Of a DNA stretch of 64,000 nucleotides, positions 1-9,248 are shown piece by piece. The stretch's first letter is position 1; each line of letters opens with the position of its first letter. The stretch is taken from positions 88,093 through 152,092 of the forward strand of contig CALLWB010000050.1 in NCBI GenBank assembly GCA_938016265.1, read 5' to 3'. This stretch comes from an uncultured Saprospiraceae bacterium. Its GTDB lineage: Bacteria; Bacteroidota; Bacteroidia; Chitinophagales; Saprospiraceae. Made by a program: the position numbers and the translations under genes. The notes beneath the pieces are model-generated. The model saw only the letters and a list, made by a program, of their open reading frames with translations. It ran no database searches and was not told the DNA's origin.

Positions 1-2
1 GG

Positions 3-875
3 TATAATTATGATCCTTACGGGAATTTGTCCATTAATTCTGACTATGGTGATTTGTCGTATTCTACAGTGGGAAACCCCTATACTTTTGGAGGAATGCG
101 ACTTGACGAAGAGACGTATCTATATGAACACCATTCACAATTTTTCAATAGTGAGCTTGGTCGGTCGCTAAACAAAATGGAAGTAGGCCATTATTCCGGA
201 GCTGCTGTTGTTGCCGCTCCTAAAACAAGCAATTTCCTATACACCGACATTTCCAGCAAAAACACTAAAAAACGAACCTTAGGTCTAGGATCTACTGAAG
301 AAAAAGTACTTATCCAATGGGCTAAACTAGCCACCAACAACAATGCTTATTCTTTTAATTCAGGAGATGAATTTATGCAATTGTTGGAAATGGAAACGAC
401 AAAATGCAATTGTCTGGACCAACTTACAGTCATCAGTCATGGCTGGGGCTGGCCGCGCACAAAAGGCCAAAAAGTAAATGGTGGTGTTTATGGAACGGTA
501 TGGATAAATGGCCTTCTGGGAGACATTCCTCCGGGAAGGAAAGGAAAGGGATTTAAAATCACTCCCCGTGCTCGTTCATTAAAGGATTTGGAACTAGCCA
601 TGAAACTCGATAAGATTAAATTTTGCAAAGAGTGTCATATTGTATTGACAGGCTGCCGGGTAGGCAGTACAGGCAATTTTGTCTATCGGCTAGCGTCTAT
701 GACTGGATGCACAGTGCTCTCTTCTCACGGAGGCTGCAGTGGTACAACAGCGCCCCTTTTTACTTCCGGGCCGAAGACATTAAAGGAGAGAAATTCTGGT
801 GAATGGAAAGGATTTAGTCTTACCTATCCTGATGGAAGGCAAAAACTATTGACAAACATTCTCCGACTCTGGTAA
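3..875 (+). CDS. RHS-repeat protein, C-terminal end only, with toxin-like terminal domain
   Basis: The reading frame is open to the left edge, so only the 3' end of a larger gene is present; a TTG at position 27 is not a credible start. The first residues read YNYDPYGNL, a YD repeat, followed by a diverged RHS core (NPYTFGGMRLDEETYLYEHH, then FFNSELGR). In RHS proteins this core precedes a variable C-terminal effector. The roughly 230-residue tail has no repeats. Counting from the TTG, it carries VISHGWGW with H138 and IVLTGCRVGS with C210, followed by a stretch resembling the DUF4347 type (FVYRLASMTGCTVLSS). A His-Gly / Gly-Cys pair in that order suggests a caspase-haemoglobinase-like fold; this is inference. 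The stop lies two bases from the convergent lipoprotein gene, so no immunity gene follows on the same strand. RHS identity is firm; the effector activity is not. Confidence 0.75.
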   Translation, partial: YNYDPYGNLSINSDYGDLSYSTVGNPYTFGGMRLDEETYLYEHHSQFFNSELGRSLNKMEVGHYSGAAVVAAPKTSNFLYTDISSKNTKKRTLGLGSTEEKVLIQWAKLATNNNAYSFNSGDEFMQLLEMETTKCNCLDQLTVISHGWGWPRTKGQKVNGGVYGTVWINGLLGDIPPGRKGKGFKITPRARSLKDLELAMKLDKIKFCKECHIVLTGCRVGSTGNFVYRLASMTGCTVLSSHGGCSGTTAPLFTSGPKTLKERNSGEWKGFSLTYPDGRQKLLTNILRLW

Positions 876-877
876 AA

Positions 878-1666
878 TTAGTACTTAAAGGTAGATGTTT
901 GTTTGTCCCATTTTAAGTTGAGTGCGGTGCTTTCAAAATTTTCCCAAGCAGCGCAGATTGCTTCTATCTCTTCGGGCATCTTTCCGTCGGTGGCCATGAT
1001 CACATCATTTTCACAAAAATAGAAATAGTTGATTTTGGGAGTCACTGCAATCCGTGTGCCTTTTTTAGGCAGCAGATAATCTATGGTGACTAATGGGTAC
1101 TGAGCAGCCGTTTGTTTGTGGTATTTAAAAAATCGATTGGGCTGGATGTTTGGTAATGCTGTTCGTGTAATATCCTTCCATCCGTTTGATGTTTGTTGGT
1201 TGATAGAGATTTTGCAGTCTGTGTTTTCAGGGGTGTATTCGGTTTTGGTTCTTGCCAGAAATAATTCACCATTGCTATTTTCAAAGTAGGTGGCAGTTTG
1301 TACAGATCTCCAGCCTCCCGTCCCCTCATCAACAATTTGTAGAAATGCATTTCTTGCATCAACAGTCACTTGTAGCGGATAACTTTTCTTGTAATCATCA
1401 TAACTTTCGTAAGAAGATTCAATTTTTTTCGAATCCATAAGCCAAGCCTTCCATTTTTGACTGTAAAACAGTTCTTTTGAAGAGGGTTCTACATTTAGCT
1501 GATTAAAAGAATTAACAATTGCTGGGTTTTTGACGTTTTTGAGGACTGGCTGGGGAGCAATCTCCTGGGCATGGAGTGATGCTGCTACTTCATTTGTACT
1601 ATTGTTATTGCAGGAATAACAAAAGAAATTAATGGCTAATACCGCTATATATAAGAAGTGCTTCAC
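878..1666 (-). CDS. Putative lipoprotein of unknown function
   Basis: This 262-residue protein begins at a GTG codon because no ATG opens the frame; the next residues form a hydrophobic signal (about 4-15) ending in FCYSC, with C19 as the likely lipidated cysteine followed by a polar Asn-rich linker. The lipobox is not canonical, so outer-membrane lipoprotein is a probable rather than certain location. The mature part is soluble, has several Tyr/Phe-rich strands and no motif I recognise. It ends two bases from the RHS tail gene on the other strand. An immunity or accessory role for that RHS protein cannot be excluded but is unsupported, since the genes converge. Confidence 0.6.
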   Translation of the reverse strand: MKHFLYIAVLAINFFCYSCNNNSTNEVAASLHAQEIAPQPVLKNVKNPAIVNSFNQLNVEPSSKELFYSQKWKAWLMDSKKIESSYESYDDYKKSYPLQVTVDARNAFLQIVDEGTGGWRSVQTATYFENSNGELFLARTKTEYTPENTDCKISINQQTSNGWKDITRTALPNIQPNRFFKYHKQTAAQYPLVTIDYLLPKKGTRIAVTPKINYFYFCENDVIMATDGKMPEEIEAICAAWENFESTALNLKWDKQTSTFKY

Positions 1667-1880
1667 TATTTACTATCGAGTTGAACTATTGGTTATTGAT
1701 CTCTCCAAAATAGCAAATAAAGAAGGAAATATTCTATATGAGAAATAATTTCTTTGAATTTATTAGATGTGCTGCAATGCCCTATGGGGTAGAATGCTGT
1801 CAATAGGCAACTTTACAATAGTTGGGTCATGTAGGACATTTCCTGACGGGAATACCCCAAAATTTATTGTTTGATGGAGT

Positions 1881-4874
1881 TTACTTCACAATGGTGACAT
1901 CTCCTTTGTAGGTTTCCACGACTCCGTCCAAAAATTGGACTTCTGCATAATACACGTAAACACCGGGGTTCATAGGTTTTCCATTAAACTTGCCGTCCCA
2001 TCCAAATGATTCATCGTTGACAGGGATGTCTGTTGCGCGGAAAACGTGGTTGCCCCATCGACTATAGACATCCAGTTTATTGACTTGCCCAACAGCAGGA
2101 CTTCCAAAAACAAGGAAACTATCATTTGTCCCATCTGCATTTGGTGAAAAAGCATTTGGTATAAAAACAGGACGAACTGGATTTACCGTAACCGTGACAG
2201 AATCCATAGCGGTGCAGCCTTTATAAGTTTCCACGGTTACATAATAAGTAGTGGTCACAAATGGCATCGCTGTTGGCTCAAAACAATCCGAGCAGGACAG
2301 CGTTTCCGATGGTGTCCAGGTATAAGTATGTTGATCTGAAGTATTGATAATTGCTTGCAAGTCTGCTGAATATCCCAAATCTATCGTTTGGTCATAACGG
2401 GCGTCAACTATTATTTCAAAGGGTTCTGTAATGGTGGCTTGTGCTTCGAAATCACATCCGAAAACATCGCGGACAACTACCGTATAAGTCCCCGCCAGCA
2501 AATCTGTCAGCACTGAGTCGGATTGAAAGGTAATTCCATCAGCACTATATTCAAACGGCCGATTTCCGCCTTCTGCTGTTATTGTCAGAGCACCACCTGC
2601 ACCGCCAAAACACTCATTATCGACTACCTGAATATCAGTAATATCAACAGGTGCTGGCTCGTCTAGCTGATCAAAATCAGAAGCGGTACAACCATTGGCA
2701 TCAATTACTGTAACCGAGTAGATTCCAGGTCCAAGATTGGAGATGCTAGCTGAATTTTGTCCCGGTGGATTGTTCCAACTGTAGGTGTAGGAAGGCGTTC
2801 CTCCAGTAGCAATTGCAGTGGCTAATCCATCTGTATCTCCAAAACAACTGACATCAACAGCAATGGCTGAAACACCAAGAGGATCCGGCTCTCCAACATC
2901 AATCGGAGAAAATGATCCCAGACATCCATTGGCATCCCTTGCAGTCACTCCGTAAGTGCCTGCGGGTACATTGTTTAAGGTATTGGAAGACACAAATCCG
3001 TTCCCATCGTTCCAATCATAAGTATAAGGTGGCAAACCATTAATAATATTAACCGTGACTGATCCATCTGAGTTTCCGTTGCAACTGGGTTCTGTTACTA
3101 ATTGGATATTGGGGTCGAGTTCTAGCTCCAGCTCCCGGACATCAAAAGTTCTTGTTGTCTCACAACCATTGGCATCCTGAATGACTACCGTATTTATACT
3201 AACCCCTATGTTGAGTAAATCACTACTTGTTGTAAAACCCGTTCCATTCCAATTATATTGGTAAGGAGGCATTGCTCCTGTTACGACTAATTCTATGCTG
3301 CCATCCATTCCACCATCGCAAGTAGGCATTGTAAGGATAGTTGCTAAATCAAACGGAGGGGGACTGCCAACAGTAAGGGTCATGACGGTATCGCAACCAT
3401 AAAAATCACTTATTGTCACCATATAATCACCTAGGCCTAATCCATTTATATCTTCTGTAACGGCACCAGTGCTCCACTCAAAATTGAAGGGTGGATTGTT
3501 TCCAGTGACCGTAAGGTCAAATGCGCCATCCATGTCATCCGGGCAATCTAGGTCTTGTTGTGTGACTGCAACATCTATTGGGAAACAACAAGGATCTACA
3601 AATATAGTCGTCGTTTCAGTAGTCAAACACCCAAGTGAACTTTCGATAGTAAGGGTAACGAATTTTGTTCCAGGGGTGGTATAACTGACAATGTGAGGGC
3701 CAGTGCCAGTTCCCGTTTGCGGAACTGCATTTAAGCCGAAATTCCATTCCCAGCCAACTATCGGACTTACGCCTTGAGTAGAATTATCATTAAAAGTAAT
3801 TGATTCGCCCCAGCAAACAGAATTTGGAGGTGTGCTTGCAATTGCGGGTTCTGGCCCTTGAAATTCGCCAGTTCCTCCAAATTCAATGGAGAATCCATTC
3901 CCCGTAGAGGTAAAATTATTTATTAATAAGGCATAACTATTTCCTGCAACCATATTGATTGGGCTCACAAAATTGTCGTCTCCAGGGTCGCAACCTGCTT
4001 GTTCTTCTGTATCTGCTGATGTCGGTCTTAGGCCAGTTGGTCCGTGGCAGGAGGTTGGGAATAGGGCTGGGTCTGCACCAGAAGCCATACATCGCAACAC
4101 CTGTTTATTTCCACAATCCGTTAATCCTCCAGGAAGTCTGTATACCACAAAATCAAGGTCATCCACTGAATTGTTTGGTGTCAAAACAAATGAAAGAGAT
4201 CCATTTGTAGCGGCTGTCCAGACAAACCATGTCGAATTTGATTCAGACAAACCTCCTCCTACATCCAGACAGGTGCCTAACGCTTCGTTTGGATTGGCTC
4301 CCGCACCGACAACACTTTGGATGACGAATGGCGATTTATCGCAAAGAATCGCTGCAGAAAAGCAGTCTGCTCCAGGTTCCACTGGTGGATTGTAATTGTT
4401 GATACAGAGTTGAAATGTCCCTGTTGATGGAGGGAAATTATCTATCCTTATATAATAGGTCTCTCCAATGGTCAATCCTCCTTTGTATAGCTCTACAATA
4501 TTGAAACCAGTGATGTCCGCCTCACATTCTTGCGAGTTTATTGTTCCTGAACAATTTCCAGAATACAAGGCTACTTCAGGTCGAATCATATTCCCTCCAG
4601 GACTACCTGACGAAGCGCCTATTACATTAATGTTTACATCGGTTGCAACAGCTGTAAATGAGAACCAGACATCATTAGAAACATTTGCAAAACATAGTGG
4701 GGCTGGAAAGCCGGAAGGCGTTGCTTGTTGGTTGGTAAACTCTCCGAAATTAGAACAATAGTTTACTACATTCGGAATGTTAAAAGCACCAGTACATTCG
4801 TCGTTGACAGGTTGCGCGAAAGCGGTTGTAGCTCCTAGAAGCAGGCAACCAATAATAAAATGAATAAATCGCAT
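1881..4874 (-). CDS. SprB-repeat surface adhesin with PKD domain and T9SS type B sorting domain
   Basis: The start is placed at the ATG giving MRFIHFIIGCLLLG, a clean signal peptide ending TAFAQ; the longer frame begins at TTG. The 997-residue product opens with two segments related to bacterial pre-peptidase-like beta domains (about 25-330), then a PKD-like domain (PNSVCWGESITFNDNS onward, about 345-425). At least five SprB-type repeats of about 75 residues follow (signature C-x-G-x-x-D-G, with PPYTYxWN), and the last 95 residues form a gliding-motility-associated C-terminal domain (FIPNAFSPNADGTND, YSRWG, WDGKFNG, GVYVYYAEV). Such proteins are exported by the type IX system and displayed on the surface; SprB-repeat proteins act in gliding and adhesion in flavobacteria. 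The exact ligand is unknown. It is transcribed alone. Confidence 0.9.
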   Translation of the reverse strand: MRFIHFIIGCLLLGATTAFAQPVNDECTGAFNIPNVVNYCSNFGEFTNQQATPSGFPAPLCFANVSNDVWFSFTAVATDVNINVIGASSGSPGGNMIRPEVALYSGNCSGTINSQECEADITGFNIVELYKGGLTIGETYYIRIDNFPPSTGTFQLCINNYNPPVEPGADCFSAAILCDKSPFVIQSVVGAGANPNEALGTCLDVGGGLSESNSTWFVWTAATNGSLSFVLTPNNSVDDLDFVVYRLPGGLTDCGNKQVLRCMASGADPALFPTSCHGPTGLRPTSADTEEQAGCDPGDDNFVSPINMVAGNSYALLINNFTSTGNGFSIEFGGTGEFQGPEPAIASTPPNSVCWGESITFNDNSTQGVSPIVGWEWNFGLNAVPQTGTGTGPHIVSYTTPGTKFVTLTIESSLGCLTTETTTIFVDPCCFPIDVAVTQQDLDCPDDMDGAFDLTVTGNNPPFNFEWSTGAVTEDINGLGLGDYMVTISDFYGCDTVMTLTVGSPPPFDLATILTMPTCDGGMDGSIELVVTGAMPPYQYNWNGTGFTTSSDLLNIGVSINTVVIQDANGCETTRTFDVRELELELDPNIQLVTEPSCNGNSDGSVTVNIINGLPPYTYDWNDGNGFVSSNTLNNVPAGTYGVTARDANGCLGSFSPIDVGEPDPLGVSAIAVDVSCFGDTDGLATAIATGGTPSYTYSWNNPPGQNSASISNLGPGIYSVTVIDANGCTASDFDQLDEPAPVDITDIQVVDNECFGGAGGALTITAEGGNRPFEYSADGITFQSDSVLTDLLAGTYTVVVRDVFGCDFEAQATITEPFEIIVDARYDQTIDLGYSADLQAIINTSDQHTYTWTPSETLSCSDCFEPTAMPFVTTTYYVTVETYKGCTAMDSVTVTVNPVRPVFIPNAFSPNADGTNDSFLVFGSPAVGQVNKLDVYSRWGNHVFRATDIPVNDESFGWDGKFNGKPMNPGVYVYYAEVQFLDGVVETYKGDVTIVK

Positions 4875-5044
4875 ATAAGACTTCAATTTCAGTGAATCAA
4901 ACTAGTAGTTTGTAGCTAGCCGGTATTATTCAGTGCCTCTTCATTTAGAGTTGAATACCGACTATATCTTCCTAACTTATTTCAATAACGAAAGAAGTTA
5001 GATAACGTTGTATAATTTTTGGTTTTCTTGTGACCGAGTCATTT

Positions 5045-5059
5045 CCCGACAATGTCGGG
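5045..5059. repeat. Short inverted repeat CCCGACA-A-TGTCGGG
   Basis: Seven-base perfect arms around a single A lie in the gap between the NADH dehydrogenase stop and the adhesin start. There is no T-tract on either strand, so it is not a convincing intrinsic terminator; it could be an operator or an intergenic repeat unit. Confidence 0.4.
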
Positions 5060-5129
5060 TATTACAAATATTGTTCCTTAAATATTGATATTGGTAAAAA
5101 ATGGAATGTTGATTGGTTGGTTTGTGCCA

Positions 5130-6437
5130 TTAGTCCTCTTTTGACAAGGGATTTTCCGGTTCATTTTTTTTCTCTTCAGCCGTAAGGATCAATCTTAAGG
5201 ATTGGTCGTAGGTGAAGTAATTCCAAATCCAATTGATGAAAACAAAAATTTTATTTTTGACGCCTATCAGCTGGAACAGGTGGACAAACAGCCAGACTGT
5301 CCAGGCAAAAAATCCGGTGAATGTAAATCTAGGAAGATCGACTACGGCTCTGTTTCTACCAATGGTTGCCATGGAGCCTAGATCTTTGTATGCAAATGGC
5401 TTTTGAGGTTTGTTGTTTGCCAGGTGTTTGAGATTGGTGGCGAGTTGTTTTGCTTGTTGAATGGCTACTTGAGCTACTTGTGGATGGCCATAAGGGAGTG
5501 CTTCTGTTTGCATGGATGCAACATCGCCGATGGCATAAACTTCGTTGGTTCCGATTACTTTATTCAGGTTATCTACCTTAATTCGTCCTCCCTTTACTTT
5601 TGCTTCTTCAGGTAAACCAGGGATTCGGTTTCCTTTTATTCCTGCAGCCCAGATTACTTTTCTTGCGGGGATGGTTTCGCCATTATTCATATAAACAGTA
5701 GATCCATCGAAGTCATTTACCCGAACGTCTTTTTTTATTATAACCCCAAAGTCTTGTAAAAATTCTTCCGATTTGGCGGAAGATTTTTCTGACATTGTTT
5801 TCAGGAGTCGGGAGGCAGATTGTATCAGGTAGATATCAATTTCTTCGACATTCATTTCTGGGTAATCCTTTGGGAGAATGTATTTTTTCATTTCTGCGAG
5901 TGCGCCGGCGATTTCTACTCCTGTGGCGCCTCCTCCTACAATAACGATATCCAGGAACTCTTGTCTGGCTTGAAAATCGGGGATGGTCAGTGCTTTTTCG
6001 TAATCTTCCAGAATGGAATTTCGAAGACTGAGTGCTTCAGAGACGGACTTCATAGGAATAGCGTGTTTCCTGATATTTTCATTTCCGTAGAAGTTGGTAT
6101 CTGCACCGGTGGCAATCACCAAAAAATCATAATTGACAAAGCCCAAAGTGGTATGGATTTGTTTTGCTTTTACATCGATTCGCTCTACCTCTGTCACCCG
6201 AATAAAAACGTTCGATTTTTTTTGGAACATCTTCCTCAAAGGAAAAGCAATCGAACTAGGCTCCAGTCCGCACATGGCAACCTGATAAAACAGGGGTTGA
6301 AATTGATGATAGTTGTTTTTATCAATCAATACAATTTGAAAATCATTTTTCAAGCATTTCTGTGCTAGGGTTAAGCCAGCAAAACCACCTCCGATTATGA
6401 CTATTCTTTTTTTGTCTGATTCAGGTATATTGACCAT
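5130..6437 (-). CDS. ndh: Type II NADH dehydrogenase (NADH:quinone oxidoreductase)
   Basis: This 435-residue flavoprotein has two dinucleotide-binding glycine motifs: GGGFAG at residues 16-21 for FAD and GGGATG at 168-173 for NADH. It also has the ATGADTNFYG element after the first Rossmann unit and the second FAD contact YAIGDVA. The C-terminal third has hydrophobic amphipathic stretches (about 365-415, FTGFFAWTVWLFVHLFQLIG) typical of monotopic NDH-2 anchoring on the inner leaflet. It would pass electrons from NADH to menaquinone without pumping protons. The ATG is unambiguous. It is monocistronic, flanked by the adhesin and the aceA terminator. Distinction from other pyridine nucleotide-disulphide oxidoreductases rests on length and the C-terminal hydrophobic region. 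Confidence 0.9.
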   Translation of the reverse strand: MVNIPESDKKRIVIIGGGFAGLTLAQKCLKNDFQIVLIDKNNYHQFQPLFYQVAMCGLEPSSIAFPLRKMFQKKSNVFIRVTEVERIDVKAKQIHTTLGFVNYDFLVIATGADTNFYGNENIRKHAIPMKSVSEALSLRNSILEDYEKALTIPDFQARQEFLDIVIVGGGATGVEIAGALAEMKKYILPKDYPEMNVEEIDIYLIQSASRLLKTMSEKSSAKSEEFLQDFGVIIKKDVRVNDFDGSTVYMNNGETIPARKVIWAAGIKGNRIPGLPEEAKVKGGRIKVDNLNKVIGTNEVYAIGDVASMQTEALPYGHPQVAQVAIQQAKQLATNLKHLANNKPQKPFAYKDLGSMATIGRNRAVVDLPRFTFTGFFAWTVWLFVHLFQLIGVKNKIFVFINWIWNYFTYDQSLRLILTAEEKKNEPENPLSKED

Positions 6438-6706
6438 ATAATATATTCCTATTAAAAATTGGGGTAAAGATAAACAGGAGCAATTACAATTTTTTAATTA
6501 ATTGCAAGAAAGAGTAAGTTGGTCTTCAAAGGCAAGGCTACGGTCCTAAAGCTGAGGCCTCAAGCCTGCCTGCCGTAGCGGAATAAGCTATAAGTTGTCA
6601 AGAAAATGAAAAGGCAATCCTATTTAACTCGTGTATAGGGAAATTGATTCATGCATTTTGAAGGGATGTAACCTTGTAAATTTTTTAAAAAATTCAGTTT
6701 TCAAAA
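6438..6706. other. Intergenic region between ndh and the aceA terminator
   Basis: No gene is seen. It holds the ndh upstream region (no exact TAnnTTTG box found) and an inverted repeat GCTACGG (6537-6543) / CCGTAGC (6573-6579) around a GC-rich stretch that stands out from the AT-rich surroundings and resembles dispersed intergenic repeats of Bacteroidota genomes. Confidence 0.4.
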
Positions 6707-6739
6707 TAAAAAAGCCCTCATTGGTTTCCCAATGAAGGC
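6707..6739 (-). terminator. Intrinsic terminator of the aceB-aceA operon
   Basis: Read on the minus strand, an 11-bp stem (GCCTTCATTGG pairing with CCAATGAGGGC, one G-U pair) with a short loop is followed by TTTTTTATT. It lies 26 bases after the aceA stop. Confidence 0.9.
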
Positions 6740-6765
6740 ATCTACTATTTAAAAAAGGCAATTAT

Positions 6766-8055
6766 CTAATGGTGAAATTGTTCTGTTTCTGTACTCCCTG
6801 CCATTGCCGTTGTCGAAGCCTTTCCTTGGGCGATGGTGTTTTGTATCGCGTCAAAATAACCGACACCAACGAAAGACTGATGTTTTGCTGCGCGGTATCC
6901 CTGTTGTTCATTCGCAAATTCTCGCTGTTGTAATTGAGAGTAAGCAAACATCCCTTTCTCCCGATAAGCACTAGCGATTTCAAACATGCTATTATTCAAT
7001 GCATGCCACCCTGCTAAGGTGATGAACTGAAATTTAAAGCCCATTTTTGCCAATTCTTCCCGGAAAACAAGCATGGTTTCGTCATCCAAATTCTCTTTCC
7101 AATTGAAGGATGGGGAACAATTGTAGGCTAGCAATTGATTTGGATATTTTTCATGGATGGCATCTGCAAAAGCTTTCGCTTGCTCTAGGCTCGGTTTAGA
7201 GGTTTCCATCCAAAGTAGATCGCAGTAAGGAGCGTAGGCAAGTCCTCTAGCTATACTAGCTTCCAACCCATTATTCACATAATAATATCCTTCCGGCGAT
7301 CTTTCTCCATTACAAAAAGGAAGATCCCTTGGATCTACATCGCTGGTTATCAGATTAGCAGCATCCGCATCTGTCCTTGCAATGACTAAAGTGGGGACAT
7401 CCATTACATCCGCCGCCAATCGCGCTGCCAGTAGTTTGTTTATAGCTTCCTGTGTTGGGACAAGGACCTTTCCTCCTAGGTGTCCGCATTTTTTTGCAGA
7501 AGAAAGTTGATCTTCCCAATGCACACCAGCAGCACCTGACTTGATCATATGTTTCATCAATTCATAAGCATTCAAATTGCCTCCAAAACCTGCTTCAGCA
7601 TCAGCGATCAAAGGAACCATCCAGTCAATCGAATCGTCTCCTTTCATCCAGTGGATTTGGTCGGTACGCTGTAGGGCGTTGTTAATCCGTCTGACCAATG
7701 CTGGAACCGCATCTACCGGATAAAGCGATTGATCAGGGTACATAGTTTCTGCGGTATTGGCGTCTGCAGCTACCTGCCAACCAGAACAATAAATAGCCTT
7801 CAATCCCGCCTGGACTTCCTGAATTGCCTGATTACCAGTTAATGCACCAAGGGCACAAACGGCATCCTCTGGCTTATCCGTATTTACTTGTTTCCACAAT
7901 TTTTCTGCACCTACTCTAGCAAGGGTATGTTCTACTACTACAGAGCCTCTGAGATTCACTACTTCTTCTGCAGTATAATTTCGTTTTACGTTGGCCCATC
8001 TTGCATTTTCAGCCCAGTCTTTTTTTAGGGCGTTGATTTGGTCTTGTCTATTCAT
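6766..8055 (-). CDS. aceA: Isocitrate lyase
   Basis: The 429-residue protein carries the isocitrate lyase active-site signature KKCGH at 188-192 with catalytic C190, preceded by the metal-binding region ADAEAGFGG (151-159) and followed by the substrate loop [10 protein letters not shown]. It splits isocitrate into succinate and glyoxylate in the cytoplasm, the first reaction of the glyoxylate shunt. Length matches the short bacterial form. It is the last gene of a minus-strand operon: aceB, a DUF2332 gene, then aceA after a 69-base gap, with a strong terminator behind it. Regulation probably comes from the palindromes upstream of aceB. Confidence 0.97.
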   Translation of the reverse strand: MNRQDQINALKKDWAENARWANVKRNYTAEEVVNLRGSVVVEHTLARVGAEKLWKQVNTDKPEDAVCALGALTGNQAIQEVQAGLKAIYCSGWQVAADANTAETMYPDQSLYPVDAVPALVRRINNALQRTDQIHWMKGDDSIDWMVPLIADAEAGFGGNLNAYELMKHMIKSGAAGVHWEDQLSSAKKCGHLGGKVLVPTQEAINKLLAARLAADVMDVPTLVIARTDADAANLITSDVDPRDLPFCNGERSPEGYYYVNNGLEASIARGLAYAPYCDLLWMETSKPSLEQAKAFADAIHEKYPNQLLAYNCSPSFNWKENLDDETMLVFREELAKMGFKFQFITLAGWHALNNSMFEIASAYREKGMFAYSQLQQREFANEQQGYRAAKHQSFVGVGYFDAIQNTIAQGKASTTAMAGSTETEQFHH

Positions 8056-8124
8056 TGGTTGTTTCGTTATTGATTAAATAATTGGTGCAATGATTATTGT
8101 GTGAAATATGGTGATTCGATGATT

Positions 8125-9225
8125 TTATAAATTCCAGTTCTCTTGTATGAATTGTATCCAGTCGGCATGGCCATTGGTGATAGCAACTAATGTTTCTGTT
8201 TTCTGGAAGTTTTTGTAGGTGACAAGCTCTACCGGGGTGTCTGCCGTCTCGTGTTTTATTCTTTGAGTACGCGTGCATTCTGCATTGATGTAATAGAAAT
8301 CTCGTTCCTTGGACACCTCTTCCAACATTTGCCAGAAGGATTCGCGCTCCTGCTGGCTGAATTGATATAAAACATGGGTATGGTAAATGATCACCAACTG
8401 ATCTCTGGGGATGGAGTCAATAGCCGCACGAAAATCGGGAATCGTATCTCCCTTTATTAGGAAATTTTGAGTACGATCGCATGCTAATTCTACTGCTGCT
8501 TCCATTCTTCCAAATCGATTAGTGTGATTGGGCCAGATCAATGCTTTTAGCCAGTCTGCCTGATCTTTTTGACGCAGATCTACAGGATTTTGGTCAATCC
8601 CAATCCGGCTGGCGATGTTTACTGGTTGATCTAGTCTAGGCATAAAATCTCCTTTGAGCATAGTCTTCAGAACTACTTTACTGTCAGAAGCGCCATATTC
8701 TACGAAAGTAGTCTCCTTCTCATATTGTATTTTATAATCCTCCCACCATAGATTTAACCCGGCACTCGGGCCAATCTCTACTAGATGTACTGATTTGTTT
8801 TCTTTTGCTGCGATAGAAGCGATGACAGGCACTAGATAGGCACATCTATTAATCCCATTTGTTTGGGTTGCCCTAGTCGCAATTAGATGTTTAATTGTAT
8901 CGTATTGCTTTTCGCAGAATGCTTTGAATATTGGGAACGCCTCTTCTATCGGGCGATTGGTGATTTTTAGATTTGGGTAAAAATCTGCTAGCTCCTCCTG
9001 GGTATCATTTAATAGCAAATAATGGACGGCAGCAAACAACATGTTTGGCAAGGGTTGCTTATCCTTGGTGAATGCTGCTAATTCAAGCAGTTCGGGATCA
9101 TCAGCTATTTTGAGCGATAGGTGCTCATATAACGGAGTTGTGCGGCATTCAATAGCATATTGTTTAAAAATACCCGCAAGTAGTTTTTTGTCAATCACGG
9201 TATAGTTGTTAATTGGTTGTACCAT
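8125..9225 (-). CDS. DUF2332 family protein (methyltransferase-like) inside the glyoxylate operon
   Basis: The 366-residue product matches the DUF2332 pattern: an N-terminal helical part with LYEHLSLKIADDPELLELAA, the LLFAAVHYLLL-type segment (PNMLFAAVHYLLL), then VHLVEIGPSAGLNLWWEDY, which resembles the glycine-rich SAM-binding loop of class I methyltransferases, and a later VIYHTHVLYQF strand. No activity is established for the family that I know of. It sits 23 bases after aceB and 69 before aceA on the same strand, so it is co-transcribed with the glyoxylate-shunt enzymes. A role connected with acetate or fatty-acid growth is inferred from that position only. Confidence 0.8.
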   Translation of the reverse strand: MVQPINNYTVIDKKLLAGIFKQYAIECRTTPLYEHLSLKIADDPELLELAAFTKDKQPLPNMLFAAVHYLLLNDTQEELADFYPNLKITNRPIEEAFPIFKAFCEKQYDTIKHLIATRATQTNGINRCAYLVPVIASIAAKENKSVHLVEIGPSAGLNLWWEDYKIQYEKETTFVEYGASDSKVVLKTMLKGDFMPRLDQPVNIASRIGIDQNPVDLRQKDQADWLKALIWPNHTNRFGRMEAAVELACDRTQNFLIKGDTIPDFRAAIDSIPRDQLVIIYHTHVLYQFSQQERESFWQMLEEVSKERDFYYINAECTRTQRIKHETADTPVELVTYKNFQKTETLVAITNGHADWIQFIQENWNL

Positions 9226-9248
9226 TATTAGTAATTATTTGATAGGAA

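Noticed and set aside
3955..4395. A 146-residue plus-strand frame opposite the SprB adhesin
   Set aside because: It is a shadow of the adhesin gene: its codons mirror the conserved repeats of the opposite strand and no start context or homology supports it.
5820..6368. A 182-residue plus-strand frame opposite ndh
   Set aside because: Rich in Cys and Phe typical of reverse-strand translation of a flavoprotein gene; no family features.
6537..6579. A riboswitch or attenuator upstream of ndh
   Set aside because: The inverted repeat is short and GC-rich with a long spacer, and no known riboswitch core was recognised.
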